64,000 nt of DNA from Chloroflexota bacterium (GCA_005883615.1 VBEC01000079.1:38447-102446), one strand, 5' to 3'. Positions 34,525-42,985 are shown, counted from the first letter of the stretch. Translations and numbers: made by a program. The notes: generated from the letters alone by a model not told the origin.

Positions 34525-35258
34525 TCAAGATCCGCCGGGACGCGGAGATCCACCGGGTTGACGGCGAGTGGTTCAGCGCCCGCTGGCACTTTTCGTTCGA
34601 CACGTACAGCGACCCGGAAAACGACAGCTTCGGGGCCATGCGCGTGTTCAACGACGACCGGCTCATCCCAGGCGGGATCTGGCCGCTGCACCCACACCGG
34701 GACGTGGAAGGCCTGACCTATGTCGTCGACGGGCTCTTCCGCCACGAGGACAATGTCGGTGGCGCGCCGGGACCCCTTCCTGCCGGTTCGGTCCAGCGGA
34801 TGACCCTCGGCGCCGGCGCCTGGCATTCCGAGCAGAACGCCTCGGAAACCGAGCCGATGCGCTTCATCCAGATCTGGATCCTGCCCGACACGCCGAGCCT
34901 TCCGCCGGCGGTCGAGCAGCGCGCGTTCACCCAGGAGGATCGGACGAATCGGCTCTTGAAGGTCATCGGCCCCGAAGGCGGTGACGTCGTGAAGGTCCAC
35001 CAGGACGCGGCGGTCTACGTAGCTTCCCTCGCACCGGGCATCGCGGTGACCCACGCGATCGGCGCGGGCCGGGGCGCGTACGTCTATCTGATTGGCGGCG
35101 AGGCGTCCGTCGACGACGAGGTGCTCGCCACGGGCGATGCCGCGAAGGTGACCGACCAGCCTCCGCTGCGGATCCGCGGGAGGGCGCCCAGCGAGCTCAT
35201 CCTTGTCGACGTCCCCATGCAGTTCGAACCCGTGGGGATCTGGGCCGGACGCGTCTAG
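34521..35258 (+). CDS. Pirin-family bicupin
   Basis: A 245-residue pirin/YhhW-type protein. The N-terminal cupin has FSFDTYSDPENDSFGAMRVF, GIWPLHPHRDVEGLTYVVDG (metal His/His/Glu) and LGAGAWHSEQNAS (fourth ligand His). Members include quercetin dioxygenases and redox-responsive regulators. The start is TTG at 34521, overlapping the stop of the DUF1905 gene in TTGA; homology begins right there (LIKIRRDAEIHRV), so the longer upstream frame is not used. Confidence 0.85.
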   Translation: MIKIRRDAEIHRVDGEWFSARWHFSFDTYSDPENDSFGAMRVFNDDRLIPGGIWPLHPHRDVEGLTYVVDGLFRHEDNVGGAPGPLPAGSVQRMTLGAGAWHSEQNASETEPMRFIQIWILPDTPSLPPAVEQRAFTQEDRTNRLLKVIGPEGGDVVKVHQDAAVYVASLAPGIAVTHAIGAGRGAYVYLIGGEASVDDEVLATGDAAKVTDQPPLRIRGRAPSELILVDVPMQFEPVGIWAGRV

Positions 35259-35530
35259 CCTCGAACCCGGGCTGCGTGGCCCTCCGAGGGTGACGCCGTA
35301 CTTCGCGTGAAGCTCGTCCGACCAGTTGTCGAGGATCTCCAGTCCAAACTCGTCCGCCAAGGCCTTGTAGCGCTTCGGCTGGTTCGAGGGAGCCGGCCTG
35401 GGATGGACCGGGGCTCAGTACTGGTGTTCACCGCGCGCCACCACGCCGGCTACTCGATGCTTACAGTCCATTGCATCATGCAACGCTCGCCCTTCGGCCG
35501 GACCGGTGGGCACATCGGAGGAGGAGCATC
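35259..35530. other. Intergenic region with an unassigned minus-strand coding remnant
   Basis: This 272-base gap has no intact gene. On the minus strand from about 35400 to 35280 a stretch reads QPKRYKALADEFGLEILDNW then SDELHAKYGVTLGG, which looks protein-like but has a stop just upstream and runs out into the end of the pirin-like gene. I take it as the relic of a lost gene and cannot name the family. Confidence 0.35.
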
Positions 35531-35914
35531 GTGAGGCGCACCCACCTGAGCCTGTACTACCTCGCGGGTTACCTCCTACCGGCGGGACTCCTCCTGCTCA
35601 TTGCGCCGACGTTCGCCACGAAGCTGCTGCTATCGAACCAAACGTATGAGGAGCCGCCGCTGAGGCTGGCGGGCCTGCTTCTCGTCGCGCTCGGCATCCT
35701 CATCGTCCAGATCATCCGCCACCGCGTCGAAATCCTGTACACCACGACCCTTGTCGTCCGGTCCGTGATCAGCCTCGGGCTCTTCTCGCTGCTCGTCTCG
35801 ACCGGAAATCCGTTCTTCGGCGTGGTGCTCCTCATCGTGCTCGTTGGGATCGCGTTGACCGGCATGAGCTACCTGATCGATCGGCGGACGGCATCCCGGG
35901 TGTCCGAGGCCTGA
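35531..35914 (+). CDS. Small four-helix membrane protein, unknown function
   Basis: A 127-residue protein with four hydrophobic helices (about 8-24, 42-62, 69-88 and 93-113). I recognise no family; the layout resembles small DUF-type membrane proteins. The GTG start follows GGAGGAGG by six bases. Confidence 0.65.
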   Translation: MRRTHLSLYYLAGYLLPAGLLLLIAPTFATKLLLSNQTYEEPPLRLAGLLLVALGILIVQIIRHRVEILYTTTLVVRSVISLGLFSLLVSTGNPFFGVVLLIVLVGIALTGMSYLIDRRTASRVSEA

Positions 35915-35965
35915 ATGCGACGCGGGTCGAGCCGCGCCGTCGCTCGGTGCGGCCTGCCTTTGCCT

Positions 35966-36125
35966 CGAATACGAACCCGAGTGGTCTAAACGCTTATCCG
36001 AGGGGCGCTGGACCATCAGGCGACGGCAGGGCATCCCGTCCTGAACGTCGGTCGGGCCGAATCGCAACGATTTCCGGGTCGCGCTCGGCCACCGAAAGCG
36101 TTAACACCATGTTGGTTGATATTTG
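35966..36125. repeat. 160-bp inverted-end element, copy A (degenerate)
   Basis: It starts CGAATACGAACCCGAGTGGT and ends GTTGGTTGATATTTG. Its ends and length match copies B and C, and an internal block (CGCAACGATTTCCGGGTCG) is shared with B. The right end has several mismatches, so this copy is older. Confidence 0.6.
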
Positions 36126-36250
36126 CCAGCGGAACCTCATCTCGGCGCCGACTCCGAGACTTGTCGATTCCCAGTGCTCTTGCTCGTCGTCTGATTGCAA
36201 GGCGAAGGACTGAACCCGCCAAGCGGCCAAGGATCAGGAGGACGAGAGCG

Positions 36251-37420
36251 ATGAATCTGCGCATCAACGACCGAGCTGGAATGCTCGCCAGGCCTGGTGG
36301 CAGGCATCGAGGCCGGCGATGGTGGTCGGTGCTCAGCTTCGTCGCGGCGGCCGCGGCGATCGCTCTTGGTCCAGGCATCAGCCCGGCGTCGGCGAGCAAT
36401 CCCGACGCTCGACCCGCCATCGGCGATGTCAGTGTCTTCGCGACCGTGCCGGCACCCGGACATCCCTTCGGCGTTGCCGTCGACCGGAGCCGCGTCTACA
36501 TCTCGACCAGCGCGGGTGACTTCTTTGCCGGTCCCAACGGTGGCCACCTCAATTCCGACGGCGAGCGTGTCTTCGCCTACGACAGGCGCGGCAACCTGGT
36601 GGGCACGACGAGCATCGCAACCGGGGTGAACTCCGATATGGGCCTGTTCGGCCTGGCCCTGGATGGCAACCCGAAGCCGAACCATCACTTGTATGTCGCC
36701 GACATGAATGGTCGCATCCTCCGCCTCGACCTCAGCAAGCACCCCGCCGCCCCCGAGGTGTTCTCCCAGGTGCCCGCCAGCACGGGCCTCAGTGGCGACT
36801 GGATGAAGTCGATGTGGAACGACCTCGTGTTCGACGGGGCGGGAAACCTCTACGTGCCCGACGACAAGCCCCGGATCTGGCGTGTCACTCCCGATGGCAT
36901 GGCCTCGATCTGGTTCACCGATGCCCGGCTGACCGGCTTCTTCGGCTTCGCGGGCGGGCCACTCGGCGGGCGGATCGATCCGACGGGCAAGTGGCTGTAC
37001 TTCTCCATCACGGTGTCGCTCGACCACCCGCTCGCGGCTCTGATCTACCGAGTTCGCTTGGTCGACCATCCGACGGCATCGGATCTCGAGCTGGTGCACG
37101 AGTTCCCATTCGACCCGACGCAGGCCCCGCCCCAGGCGACCGGTCTCGCGTTCGCGAAGTCGGGCAACCTCTATGTGAGCCTGCTCGGTCCGAATCAGAT
37201 CGCGGTCCTGGACCCCGCCGGCAATGAGATCCGACGAATTTCGAGCCCGCTCTTCCACTCGCCCTGGGGTCTCGCCTTCATGGGGCAGTCGCTGCTCGTG
37301 ACGAACGGCGACCTCGAACCCGGCGACAACCCCGACGCCTGGAAGGTCTTCAAGGTGTTCGTGGGCGAGACAGGGCTACGGCTCAATCGCCCGCGGACGT
37401 CGAAGGATGGGGACAGCTAG
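36251..37420 (+). CDS. Secreted SMP-30/gluconolactonase-like beta-propeller protein
   Basis: A 389-residue exported protein. A signal peptide with a twin-Arg-like stretch (GRRWWSVLSFVAAAAAIA) is cleaved near residue 48 (PASASNP). The rest is a six-bladed-propeller type sequence: FGVAVDRSRVYISTS, HHLYVADMNGRILRLDLSKH, DLVFDGAGNLYVPDD, TGLAFAKSGNLYVSLLGPNQ and PWGLAFMGQSLLVTNGD. It is flanked by copies of a 160-bp repeat on both sides, possibly inserted as a unit. Substrate unknown; SMP-30-type proteins hydrolyse lactones or act as sugar sensors. AGGAGG precedes the ATG. Confidence 0.8.
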   Translation: MNLRINDRAGMLARPGGRHRGRRWWSVLSFVAAAAAIALGPGISPASASNPDARPAIGDVSVFATVPAPGHPFGVAVDRSRVYISTSAGDFFAGPNGGHLNSDGERVFAYDRRGNLVGTTSIATGVNSDMGLFGLALDGNPKPNHHLYVADMNGRILRLDLSKHPAAPEVFSQVPASTGLSGDWMKSMWNDLVFDGAGNLYVPDDKPRIWRVTPDGMASIWFTDARLTGFFGFAGGPLGGRIDPTGKWLYFSITVSLDHPLAALIYRVRLVDHPTASDLELVHEFPFDPTQAPPQATGLAFAKSGNLYVSLLGPNQIAVLDPAGNEIRRISSPLFHSPWGLAFMGQSLLVTNGDLEPGDNPDAWKVFKVFVGETGLRLNRPRTSKDGDS

Positions 37421-37442
37421 CGACCCGGCCTGCCTCTTGCCT

Positions 37443-37602
37443 CAAATACGAACGGGGGTGGTCGTAACGCTGATCGAGCGGGACCCTGCCGGGTAGGCGA
37501 CCGCCGGCCAACCCGTCGCGAACATCGACCGGGACAAGTCGCAGCGATTTCCCGGTCGAGTTCCCCGGACAATGGCGCTGGCACCACAGGGGTTCGTATT
37601 TG
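37443..37602. repeat. 160-bp inverted-end element, copy B
   Basis: The element starts CAAATACGAACGGGGGTGGT and ends GGGGTTCGTATTTG, giving 14-base inverted ends with one mismatch. It encodes no protein. The 17 bases before the left end (CTGCCTCTTGCCT) are also shared with copy A. Confidence 0.7.
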
Positions 37603-37700
37603 CTCCGAATCCCTCTCGTCAGCTCGACTTCGAAGAGCTCCGAATGGAGGGCTAGCGCCCGGCAGGTCGACCCACAGAGACGTGCCGCGCCACTTGCCTT

Positions 37701-37858
37701 CAAGTACGAACCCGGGTAGTCACAACCTCGATCGACGCGACTGATGGACCGCGGACCAACCACCGTCTGTCCCGATCGCAACGTGCGCCGGGACAACTCG
37801 CTGCGGTTTTCGCGACCGCCGGCGGCTTTGGCGTTGGCAGGATGGGGGTTCGTATTTG
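37701..37858. repeat. 158-bp inverted-end element, copy C
   Basis: It starts CAAGTACGAACCCGGGTAGT and ends GGGGGTTCGTATTTG. The central GGGACAACTCGCTGCGGTTT corresponds to GGGACAAGTCGCAGCGATTT in copy B. Confidence 0.7.
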
Positions 37859-37861
37859 AGA

Positions 37862-38044
37862 GATTGGAGGTTGGCGGCCTCGGTTGGCGGCCGAGATTGT
37901 CGGCCGAGATTGGAGGTTGGCGGCCGAGGTTGGCGGCCGAGATTGGCGGCCTCCGAGCTGGCGGCTGAGATTGCCGGCGAAGCCGGGCGGCCGAGATTCC
38001 CGGCGAAGCCGGGCGGCTGAGATTGCCGGCGAAGCCGGGCGGCG
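37862..38044. repeat. GC-rich tandem repeats, ending in a 26-bp unit three times
   Basis: The first part (37862-37966) is built of irregular GGTTGGCGGCCGAGA-like units; the second is GAGATTGCCGGCGAAGCCGG plus GCGGCT repeated at 37967, 37993 and 38019 with two to three changes. No spacers or coding potential argue against CRISPR or a gene. The tract begins right after copy C of the 160-bp element and ends 19 bases before the VWA gene stop. Confidence 0.75.
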
Positions 38045-38062
38045 TTGGACCCCGGCCCGGTG

Positions 38063-39133
38063 CTAGGGCAGCGGACGCCAGAGCTGAGCGAGGAAGACTC
38101 CGAGCATCGCCAGGAGGAAGCCCACCGCGACGAAGGCCACGCTGACCTCCATGACCTCGTGCTTCGTGATCAGGGACGTCGGGAGATTGCTGAACACGTT
38201 CTGGAGGTCGCCTGCGCTCTCGGCTGGGTAGTACGTCGCGCCGGTCATGTCGGCGACCTGCTTGAGCGTGGCTTCGTCGATGCCGCGGCGGAATCCCGGG
38301 CCGCCACCGGCTCCGCCACCGCCGAAGCCGCCTCCGAACGCACCCGGTTCTCGACCCACGAACTGCGGTCCGCAGACCGGATCGATCGCGCCACCGTCTG
38401 CCGACCCGAACCCGATCGTGTACACGCGGACGCCCCGATCCGCCGCCTGCTTGGCGGCGTCGATCGGTGCCGGACCGGCGTTGTTCGCACCGTCGGTCAG
38501 CAGCACCACGATGTCGGGGGCATAGGCACCCTTCGGAACGGGCGACGGATCGGGCCCGGTTGGCGGATCGGTCTGGCTGCGCGCGACCGTCGGATCGATG
38601 CCGGCGATCGCGTCGATCGAGGCTAGCATCCCGCTCCCGATGGCCGTTCGCCGTCCCGTGGCGAGGCTCCGCACGGCGTCCAGCAGCAGCTCCTGGTCGT
38701 TCGTCGGCGACTGGACGAGCTCGGCGAAGCCTGCGAACGCGACGATGCCGATCTGCGTGGTCGAGCCCTGCCGCTGGATGAAGGACGACGCGGCGTCCTC
38801 TGCGGCCTGCAAGCGGGTCGGTTGGATGTCGGTCGAGCACATGCTGCCCGAGACGTCGATGGCCAGGATGATCGTGGTCTGGCCGGCGGGTACGCTGACG
38901 ATCGTCACCGGCCGTGAGAGGGCCACGGCCAGGCTGGCCAGCCCAACCACGAACAGAGCGAATGGCAGGTGCCGGCGGAGGCGCGAGGAGCCGGGCTGCG
39001 CCGTGCGCACGAGCGACAGGCTGGAGTAGCGGACCCCTGAAGGCCGGCGGCGGCGCAGCGTCCAGACGTAGATGCCGATCATCGCAGGCACGATCAGGAG
39101 CAGGGCGAGGAAGCCGGGCCACAGGAACTGCAT
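38063..39133 (-). CDS. VWA-domain membrane protein (BatA-like), second copy
   Basis: A 356-residue protein with two N-terminal membrane helices, then a von Willebrand A domain with a complete MIDAS: DVSGSM, the Thr-bearing loop near IGSGML and VVLLTDGANN. A Gly-rich insertion (GAFGGGFGGGGAGGG) precedes the C-terminal membrane helix. It is homologous to the gene upstream on the same strand, so the pair arose by tandem duplication. BatA-type proteins work with MoxR and DUF58 proteins. The start is duplicated by a 20-bp repeat. Confidence 0.87.
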   Translation of the reverse strand: MQFLWPGFLALLLIVPAMIGIYVWTLRRRRPSGVRYSSLSLVRTAQPGSSRLRRHLPFALFVVGLASLAVALSRPVTIVSVPAGQTTIILAIDVSGSMCSTDIQPTRLQAAEDAASSFIQRQGSTTQIGIVAFAGFAELVQSPTNDQELLLDAVRSLATGRRTAIGSGMLASIDAIAGIDPTVARSQTDPPTGPDPSPVPKGAYAPDIVVLLTDGANNAGPAPIDAAKQAADRGVRVYTIGFGSADGGAIDPVCGPQFVGREPGAFGGGFGGGGAGGGPGFRRGIDEATLKQVADMTGATYYPAESAGDLQNVFSNLPTSLITKHEVMEVSVAFVAVGFLLAMLGVFLAQLWRPLP

Positions 39134-39170
39134 CAGGACACCTCGGCCTGCATCAGGACACCTCGGCCTG
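39131..39170 (-). repeat. 20-bp tandem duplication creating a six-codon upstream frame
   Basis: CATCAGGACACCTCGGCCTG occurs twice in a row (39131-39150 and 39151-39170). On the minus strand each copy carries an AGGTGTCCTG-ATG start. The outer ATG (39153) encodes MQAEVS and stops in TGATG that overlaps the real start at 39133. Confidence 0.7.
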
Positions 39171-39193
39171 CGTCAGGTAGAGACCTGCCAGCA

Positions 39194-40216
39194 TCAGGGC
39201 ACCCGCCCGAGCCACGCGAGCGACGACACGCCCCCGATCAGCAGGATCAGCAAGCTCGCCCCGGCGAAGATCGAGGTGATCTCGGTCGCCTGGGGCTTGA
39301 GTACCAGCTGGCTGTCGAGGTTGTCATAGATCGAGTGCAGCTGGTCCGCGTTATCAGCCTTGTAATAGCTCCCGTCGCTGATCTGCGAGATCTGCTGGAG
39401 CGTCGGCTCGTCGAGCTGAGTGTGGACCGTGAAGCCGTCGATCTTGAGATCGGCGCCGGCTGCACTTCCGACGCCCACCGTGTAGATGCGCACCCCACGG
39501 TCGGCGGCGGCCTGGGCAGCCTGGAGCGGGTCGGGCGATTGGTTGTTCTCGCCGTCGGTGAGCAGCACGATGACGGCCGACGTGTGCGTGCCGGCAGGGA
39601 CTGGCGTCGGGCTGGGGGAGGGCGACGCCGAAGGCGATCGGTTCGTGTAGTAGTCCGGGTTCGATCCCGCTTCTTGTGCCGCGATCACCTTGAGGGAAGC
39701 CAGGATGCCCTGGCCGACCGAGGTACCGCGCGTCGGCGTGAGGCGGCTGATCGCCGCGAGCACATCGGCCTGTTGGTTCGAGGGTGCCTGCACCGACAAG
39801 CCACCGTCGCTGAAGGCGACCACCCCGATCTGCACGCTTGCCGGCTGGCGCTCGATGAATGCGCGGGCCGCCGCTTTCGCCGCTTCCATGCGGGTTGGCT
39901 TCAGGTCATCGGCAGCCATGCTGCCCGAGACGTCGAAGGCCAGGATGACCGTCCCTTCGAGCCTGGGCAGGCTGAGAACCGCCTGCGGTCGGGCGAGGGC
40001 GATGACCATGACGGTGGAGCCGACCACGAAGAACGCCGCGGTGACGCGACGGCGCAGCCGAGTCCGACGCGCGGGAGCCGCCGCCGAGGGCTCGACGGCG
40101 AGCCCTCCGAAGCCGGCCAGGCGCCCCCGCCGACGGGCTCCCACGAGCAGGTACAGCCAGGCTCCCAGTGGGATGAGCAGGAGCAGGGCGAGCATCGTCG
40201 GCCAGAGGAAGGACAC
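39194..40216 (-). CDS. VWA-domain membrane protein (BatA-like), first copy
   Basis: A 340-residue protein laid out like its neighbour: N-terminal helix FLWPTMLALLLLIPLGAWLY, a second helix near residues 60-78, a VWA domain with MIDAS residues DVSGSM and VIVLLTDGENN, and a C-terminal membrane helix (ILLIGGVSSLAWLG). A Ser/Pro tract (SPSASPSPSPTPVP) separates halves of the domain. GTG start after GGAGG; it follows the DUF58 gene by four bases. Confidence 0.9.
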   Translation of the reverse strand: MSFLWPTMLALLLLIPLGAWLYLLVGARRRGRLAGFGGLAVEPSAAAPARRTRLRRRVTAAFFVVGSTVMVIALARPQAVLSLPRLEGTVILAFDVSGSMAADDLKPTRMEAAKAAARAFIERQPASVQIGVVAFSDGGLSVQAPSNQQADVLAAISRLTPTRGTSVGQGILASLKVIAAQEAGSNPDYYTNRSPSASPSPSPTPVPAGTHTSAVIVLLTDGENNQSPDPLQAAQAAADRGVRIYTVGVGSAAGADLKIDGFTVHTQLDEPTLQQISQISDGSYYKADNADQLHSIYDNLDSQLVLKPQATEITSIFAGASLLILLIGGVSSLAWLGRVP

Positions 40217-40220
40217 GCGG

Positions 40221-41093
40221 CTACCTCCGGCGCCCGTGCCGAAGCGTGGCCATGCGCACGATCGCGCGCACGAGGTCTTCGTCGGTCGACAGCGAGACGG
40301 CGTCTACCCCGGACCGCTTGAACGCCTCGCTGAGAGCTGCCTCCCGTTGCGCTGCCGCGCTCTCGAAGCGCGCCCGAAACCGCTTGTCGTGCGTGTCCAC
40401 GTAGAGCTGCTCGCCCGTCTCGGCGTCCTGCATGATGAGCGGGCCGACGTCCGGCAGCTCGGCCTCGCGCGGATCGAACAGCCGCACGGCCAGAACCTCG
40501 TGGCGCCGGTTGAGCAGATTCAACGGTCGCTCCCAGCCGGGCGCGCTGATGAAGTCCGAGATGATAAAGATCAGCGATCGGCGCTTGATCGAGCTTCGCC
40601 CGCTTTCGAGCAGCGGTGTCAGGTCCGTGAACGGCGCGGCCGTCAGGCGGGGATACTTCAGGAGGTCGTCGATCAGGCGCAACACCTGCGGCCGTCCGCC
40701 GCGTGGCGGAATCGTGCGCTCGACGGAGGTGCTGCCGTAGAACATCGCGCCGACCCGGTTCCCGTGACGCGTTAACAAGCGCGCGAGCGTGGTCACGAAG
40801 TCGATCAGCACCGTCCGCTTCTGGCGCTCCGTGTCGATGGTCCCGAAGTCCACGGACGGGCTAAGGTCGAGCAGGAACCAGGCCGTGATCTCGCGATCCT
40901 CGACGTATTGGCGAACGTACGGCGTGTCCATCCGGGCAGTGACGTTCCAGTCGATGTAGCGAACATCGTCGCCGGGCTGGTATTCGCGGACGTCGGCAAA
41001 GTCGACCCCGTTGCCGTAGAACAGCGTCCGGTAGTTGCCCTGCAGCAGGCCGTCCAGCCGGCGGATGACCTGCCAGTCGAGCCGCTGGAGGAT
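40221..41093 (-). CDS. DUF58-family protein, start codon not canonical
   Basis: DUF58 protein working with MoxR ATPases and VWA partners. The core motif is VREYQPGDDVRYIDWNVTAR. Coding clearly extends upstream of the first ATG (40931) because the preceding 54 codons hold the family's conserved N-terminus (ERILQRLDWQVIRRLDGLLQ, then YRTLFYGNGVDFADV). In that frame there is no ATG, GTG or TTG back through the MoxR end. I placed the start at an ATC codon (41093), which is uncertain. The frame meets the MoxR stop, so translation is probably coupled. Confidence 0.85.
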   Translation of the reverse strand: MLQRLDWQVIRRLDGLLQGNYRTLFYGNGVDFADVREYQPGDDVRYIDWNVTARMDTPYVRQYVEDREITAWFLLDLSPSVDFGTIDTERQKRTVLIDFVTTLARLLTRHGNRVGAMFYGSTSVERTIPPRGGRPQVLRLIDDLLKYPRLTAAPFTDLTPLLESGRSSIKRRSLIFIISDFISAPGWERPLNLLNRRHEVLAVRLFDPREAELPDVGPLIMQDAETGEQLYVDTHDKRFRARFESAAAQREAALSEAFKRSGVDAVSLSTDEDLVRAIVRMATLRHGRRR

Positions 41094-41097
41094 GCGC

Positions 41098-42105
41098 TCA
41101 GGCGCTGACGCGTACGTTTGTCTGCTCCCGCAAGGGCACGACTGGTACGGGGGTCTTCTCGATGACTCGCTTCAGGATGGCGTCACTGGTCACGTTGTCC
41201 GAGAGCGCCTCGAACGACAGCACGAGGCGGTGACGCATGACGTCCAGCGCGACGTCGAGGATTTCCTGCGGCAGTGCGTAATCCCGGCCTCTGACAAAGG
41301 CGAGGGCGCGCGCCGTGAGCACCAGGTTGATCGACGCTCGTGGGCTCGCGCCGTAGGTGATGTAACGCGCGATCTCCTCGAGCCCGTATTTGGCCGGCGC
41401 CCGGGTTGCCGTGACCAGTCGGACGGCGTACTGGAACAACGCGGGGTCGACGTAGACGCGGTCGGCCTGCGCCTGGAGACCGAGCAAGTCGTCGGTCGAC
41501 AGCACTTTCTGCACGGCGGCTAACGCCCCCGTCATGCGTTCAACGATGACGAATTCCTCGGTTGAGCTCGGGTAGTCGACCAGCACCTTGAGCATGAAGC
41601 GGTCGACCTGCGCCTCGGGCAGGGCGTACGTGCCCTCGGTCTCGATCGGGTTCTGCGTCGCGAGCACGAGGAAGGGATCAGGCACCTTGAACGACTCGTG
41701 CCCGATCGTGACCTGGCGCTCCTGCATGACCTCGAGCAGCGCGCTCTGGACCTTCGCCGGGGCGCGGTTGATCTCGTCCGCGAGGAGGAGGTTCGTGAAG
41801 ACCGGGCCGAGCGAGGTATTGAACTCGCCGGTCTTCTGGTTGTAGATGCGCGTGCCGATCAGGTCCGCCGGGACGAGGTCGGGCGTGAACTGGATGCGCT
41901 TGAACTCGCCACCGATCGCGTCCGCCAGGGTCTTGATGGCCATCGTCTTGGCCAGGCCGGGGACCCCCTCGACCAGGACGTGGCCGCGCGCCAGCAGCGC
42001 GACGATCAGCCGCTCCAGCAGGTGGTCCTGGCCGACGATGACCTTCTTGACTTCGTAGAGCACGCGCTCCATCGGCTTGATCTGTTCGGCCGACAGTTGG
42101 TCCAC
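41098..42105 (-). CDS. MoxR-family AAA+ ATPase
   Basis: A 335-residue AAA+ protein. Walker A is HVLVEGVPGLAKTMAIKTLA, Walker B is LLLADEINRAPAKVQSALLE, sensor 1 is FLVLATQNPIETEGTYALPE and the arginine finger region DRFMLKVLVDYP follows. MoxR ATPases act as chaperones that activate VWA-containing targets; the DUF58 and VWA genes directly downstream form the usual set. GTG start; 29 bases after the S1C protease gene. Confidence 0.93.
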   Translation of the reverse strand: MDQLSAEQIKPMERVLYEVKKVIVGQDHLLERLIVALLARGHVLVEGVPGLAKTMAIKTLADAIGGEFKRIQFTPDLVPADLIGTRIYNQKTGEFNTSLGPVFTNLLLADEINRAPAKVQSALLEVMQERQVTIGHESFKVPDPFLVLATQNPIETEGTYALPEAQVDRFMLKVLVDYPSSTEEFVIVERMTGALAAVQKVLSTDDLLGLQAQADRVYVDPALFQYAVRLVTATRAPAKYGLEEIARYITYGASPRASINLVLTARALAFVRGRDYALPQEILDVALDVMRHRLVLSFEALSDNVTSDAILKRVIEKTPVPVVPLREQTNVRVSA

Positions 42106-42133
42106 TGCGTCTACTCCCGATACGGCTTGATGT

Positions 42134-42985
42134 TCAGTACGGCGGAAGACCGGCCGCGCCGGCTGCGGTGGTGATCGGCACGGCGAGGCCGATCCCGATG
42201 AACACGTCCTGCTGGGTGGGATTGATGAGGGCGGTCACGATCCCGACCACCTGGCCATCTCGGTTCAGCAGCGGTCCGCCCGAGTTGCCCGGGTTGACGG
42301 CGGCGTCGATCTGGATGAGCCCCTTCAGCACCTGCTGGCTCTTCGGAAGTTGGAACGAACGATCGAGGCCGGAGACCACGCCCGTGGTCATCGAGCCGGT
42401 CAATGCGAAGGGATTTCCGACGACATACGCGTCGCTGCCGATCTGCAGGGCTTTGGGATTGCCGAGCGTCGCAGGAACGACCTGCGCCGGCGGGGTTGTC
42501 GCCCGAAGGACGGCGATGTCCTGGTCGGCCTGTTTGGTGACGATCTGGGCGGCCGACTGGCTTCCGTCGGCGAACGTCAGCTGGATGCCGGTCGCATCGG
42601 CGACGACGTGCAAGGCCGTCAGGATGTCGCCGTTCTGGTCGATGACGACTCCGCTGCCAAGGCCGCTGTCCGTCGTCCCGTTCGAGCCCGAGCCCTGCGT
42701 CTCGATCAGCACCAGCGATGGCCGGGCGACCTCGTAGGCATGCACGGACAGGGGTGGAGCAGGTGTCGCCGAGGCCATAGCCGAAGCGATCGCGCGGTTT
42801 ACGTCACCCTGGGTCAATGGCTTGGGGCCAGGCACGAATGCGCCATAGATGAGGATGGCGATCAGGGCAGCTGTCACACCGAATGCCACCGGGACCGCCG
42901 GCCGCAGGCGCCCGCCGAGGCGGTTCAACCTCGGCTGCCTGGTCGGTGTCGGAGGTGGGGACTCCGCGTCCCACGGTTCGGTCAT
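42134..42985 (-). CDS. Membrane-anchored S1C trypsin-like protease (DegP/HtrA type without PDZ)
   Basis: A 283-residue protease with one N-terminal helix (about 33-50) placing the domain outside the membrane. Catalytic residues are His in ILTALHVVAD, Asp in KQADQDIAVLRA and Ser in NPGNSGGPLLNRDG. The final residues stop soon after the protease domain, so no PDZ domain is present. First gene of the MoxR-DUF58-VWA operon, which suggests envelope quality control or stress. Confidence 0.9.
   Translation of the reverse strand: MTEPWDAESPPPTPTRQPRLNRLGGRLRPAVPVAFGVTAALIAILIYGAFVPGPKPLTQGDVNRAIASAMASATPAPPLSVHAYEVARPSLVLIETQGSGSNGTTDSGLGSGVVIDQNGDILTALHVVADATGIQLTFADGSQSAAQIVTKQADQDIAVLRATTPPAQVVPATLGNPKALQIGSDAYVVGNPFALTGSMTTGVVSGLDRSFQLPKSQQVLKGLIQIDAAVNPGNSGGPLLNRDGQVVGIVTALINPTQQDVFIGIGLAVPITTAAGAAGLPPY

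Noticed and set aside
37862..38044. Possible CRISPR array
   Set aside because: The repeats are directly adjacent with no unique spacers, and no cas genes are nearby.
37383..39122. 579-codon minus-strand frame across the repeats and the first VWA gene
   Set aside because: It runs out of frame with the VWA domain and through non-coding tandem repeats; its low-complexity part only reflects the repeats.
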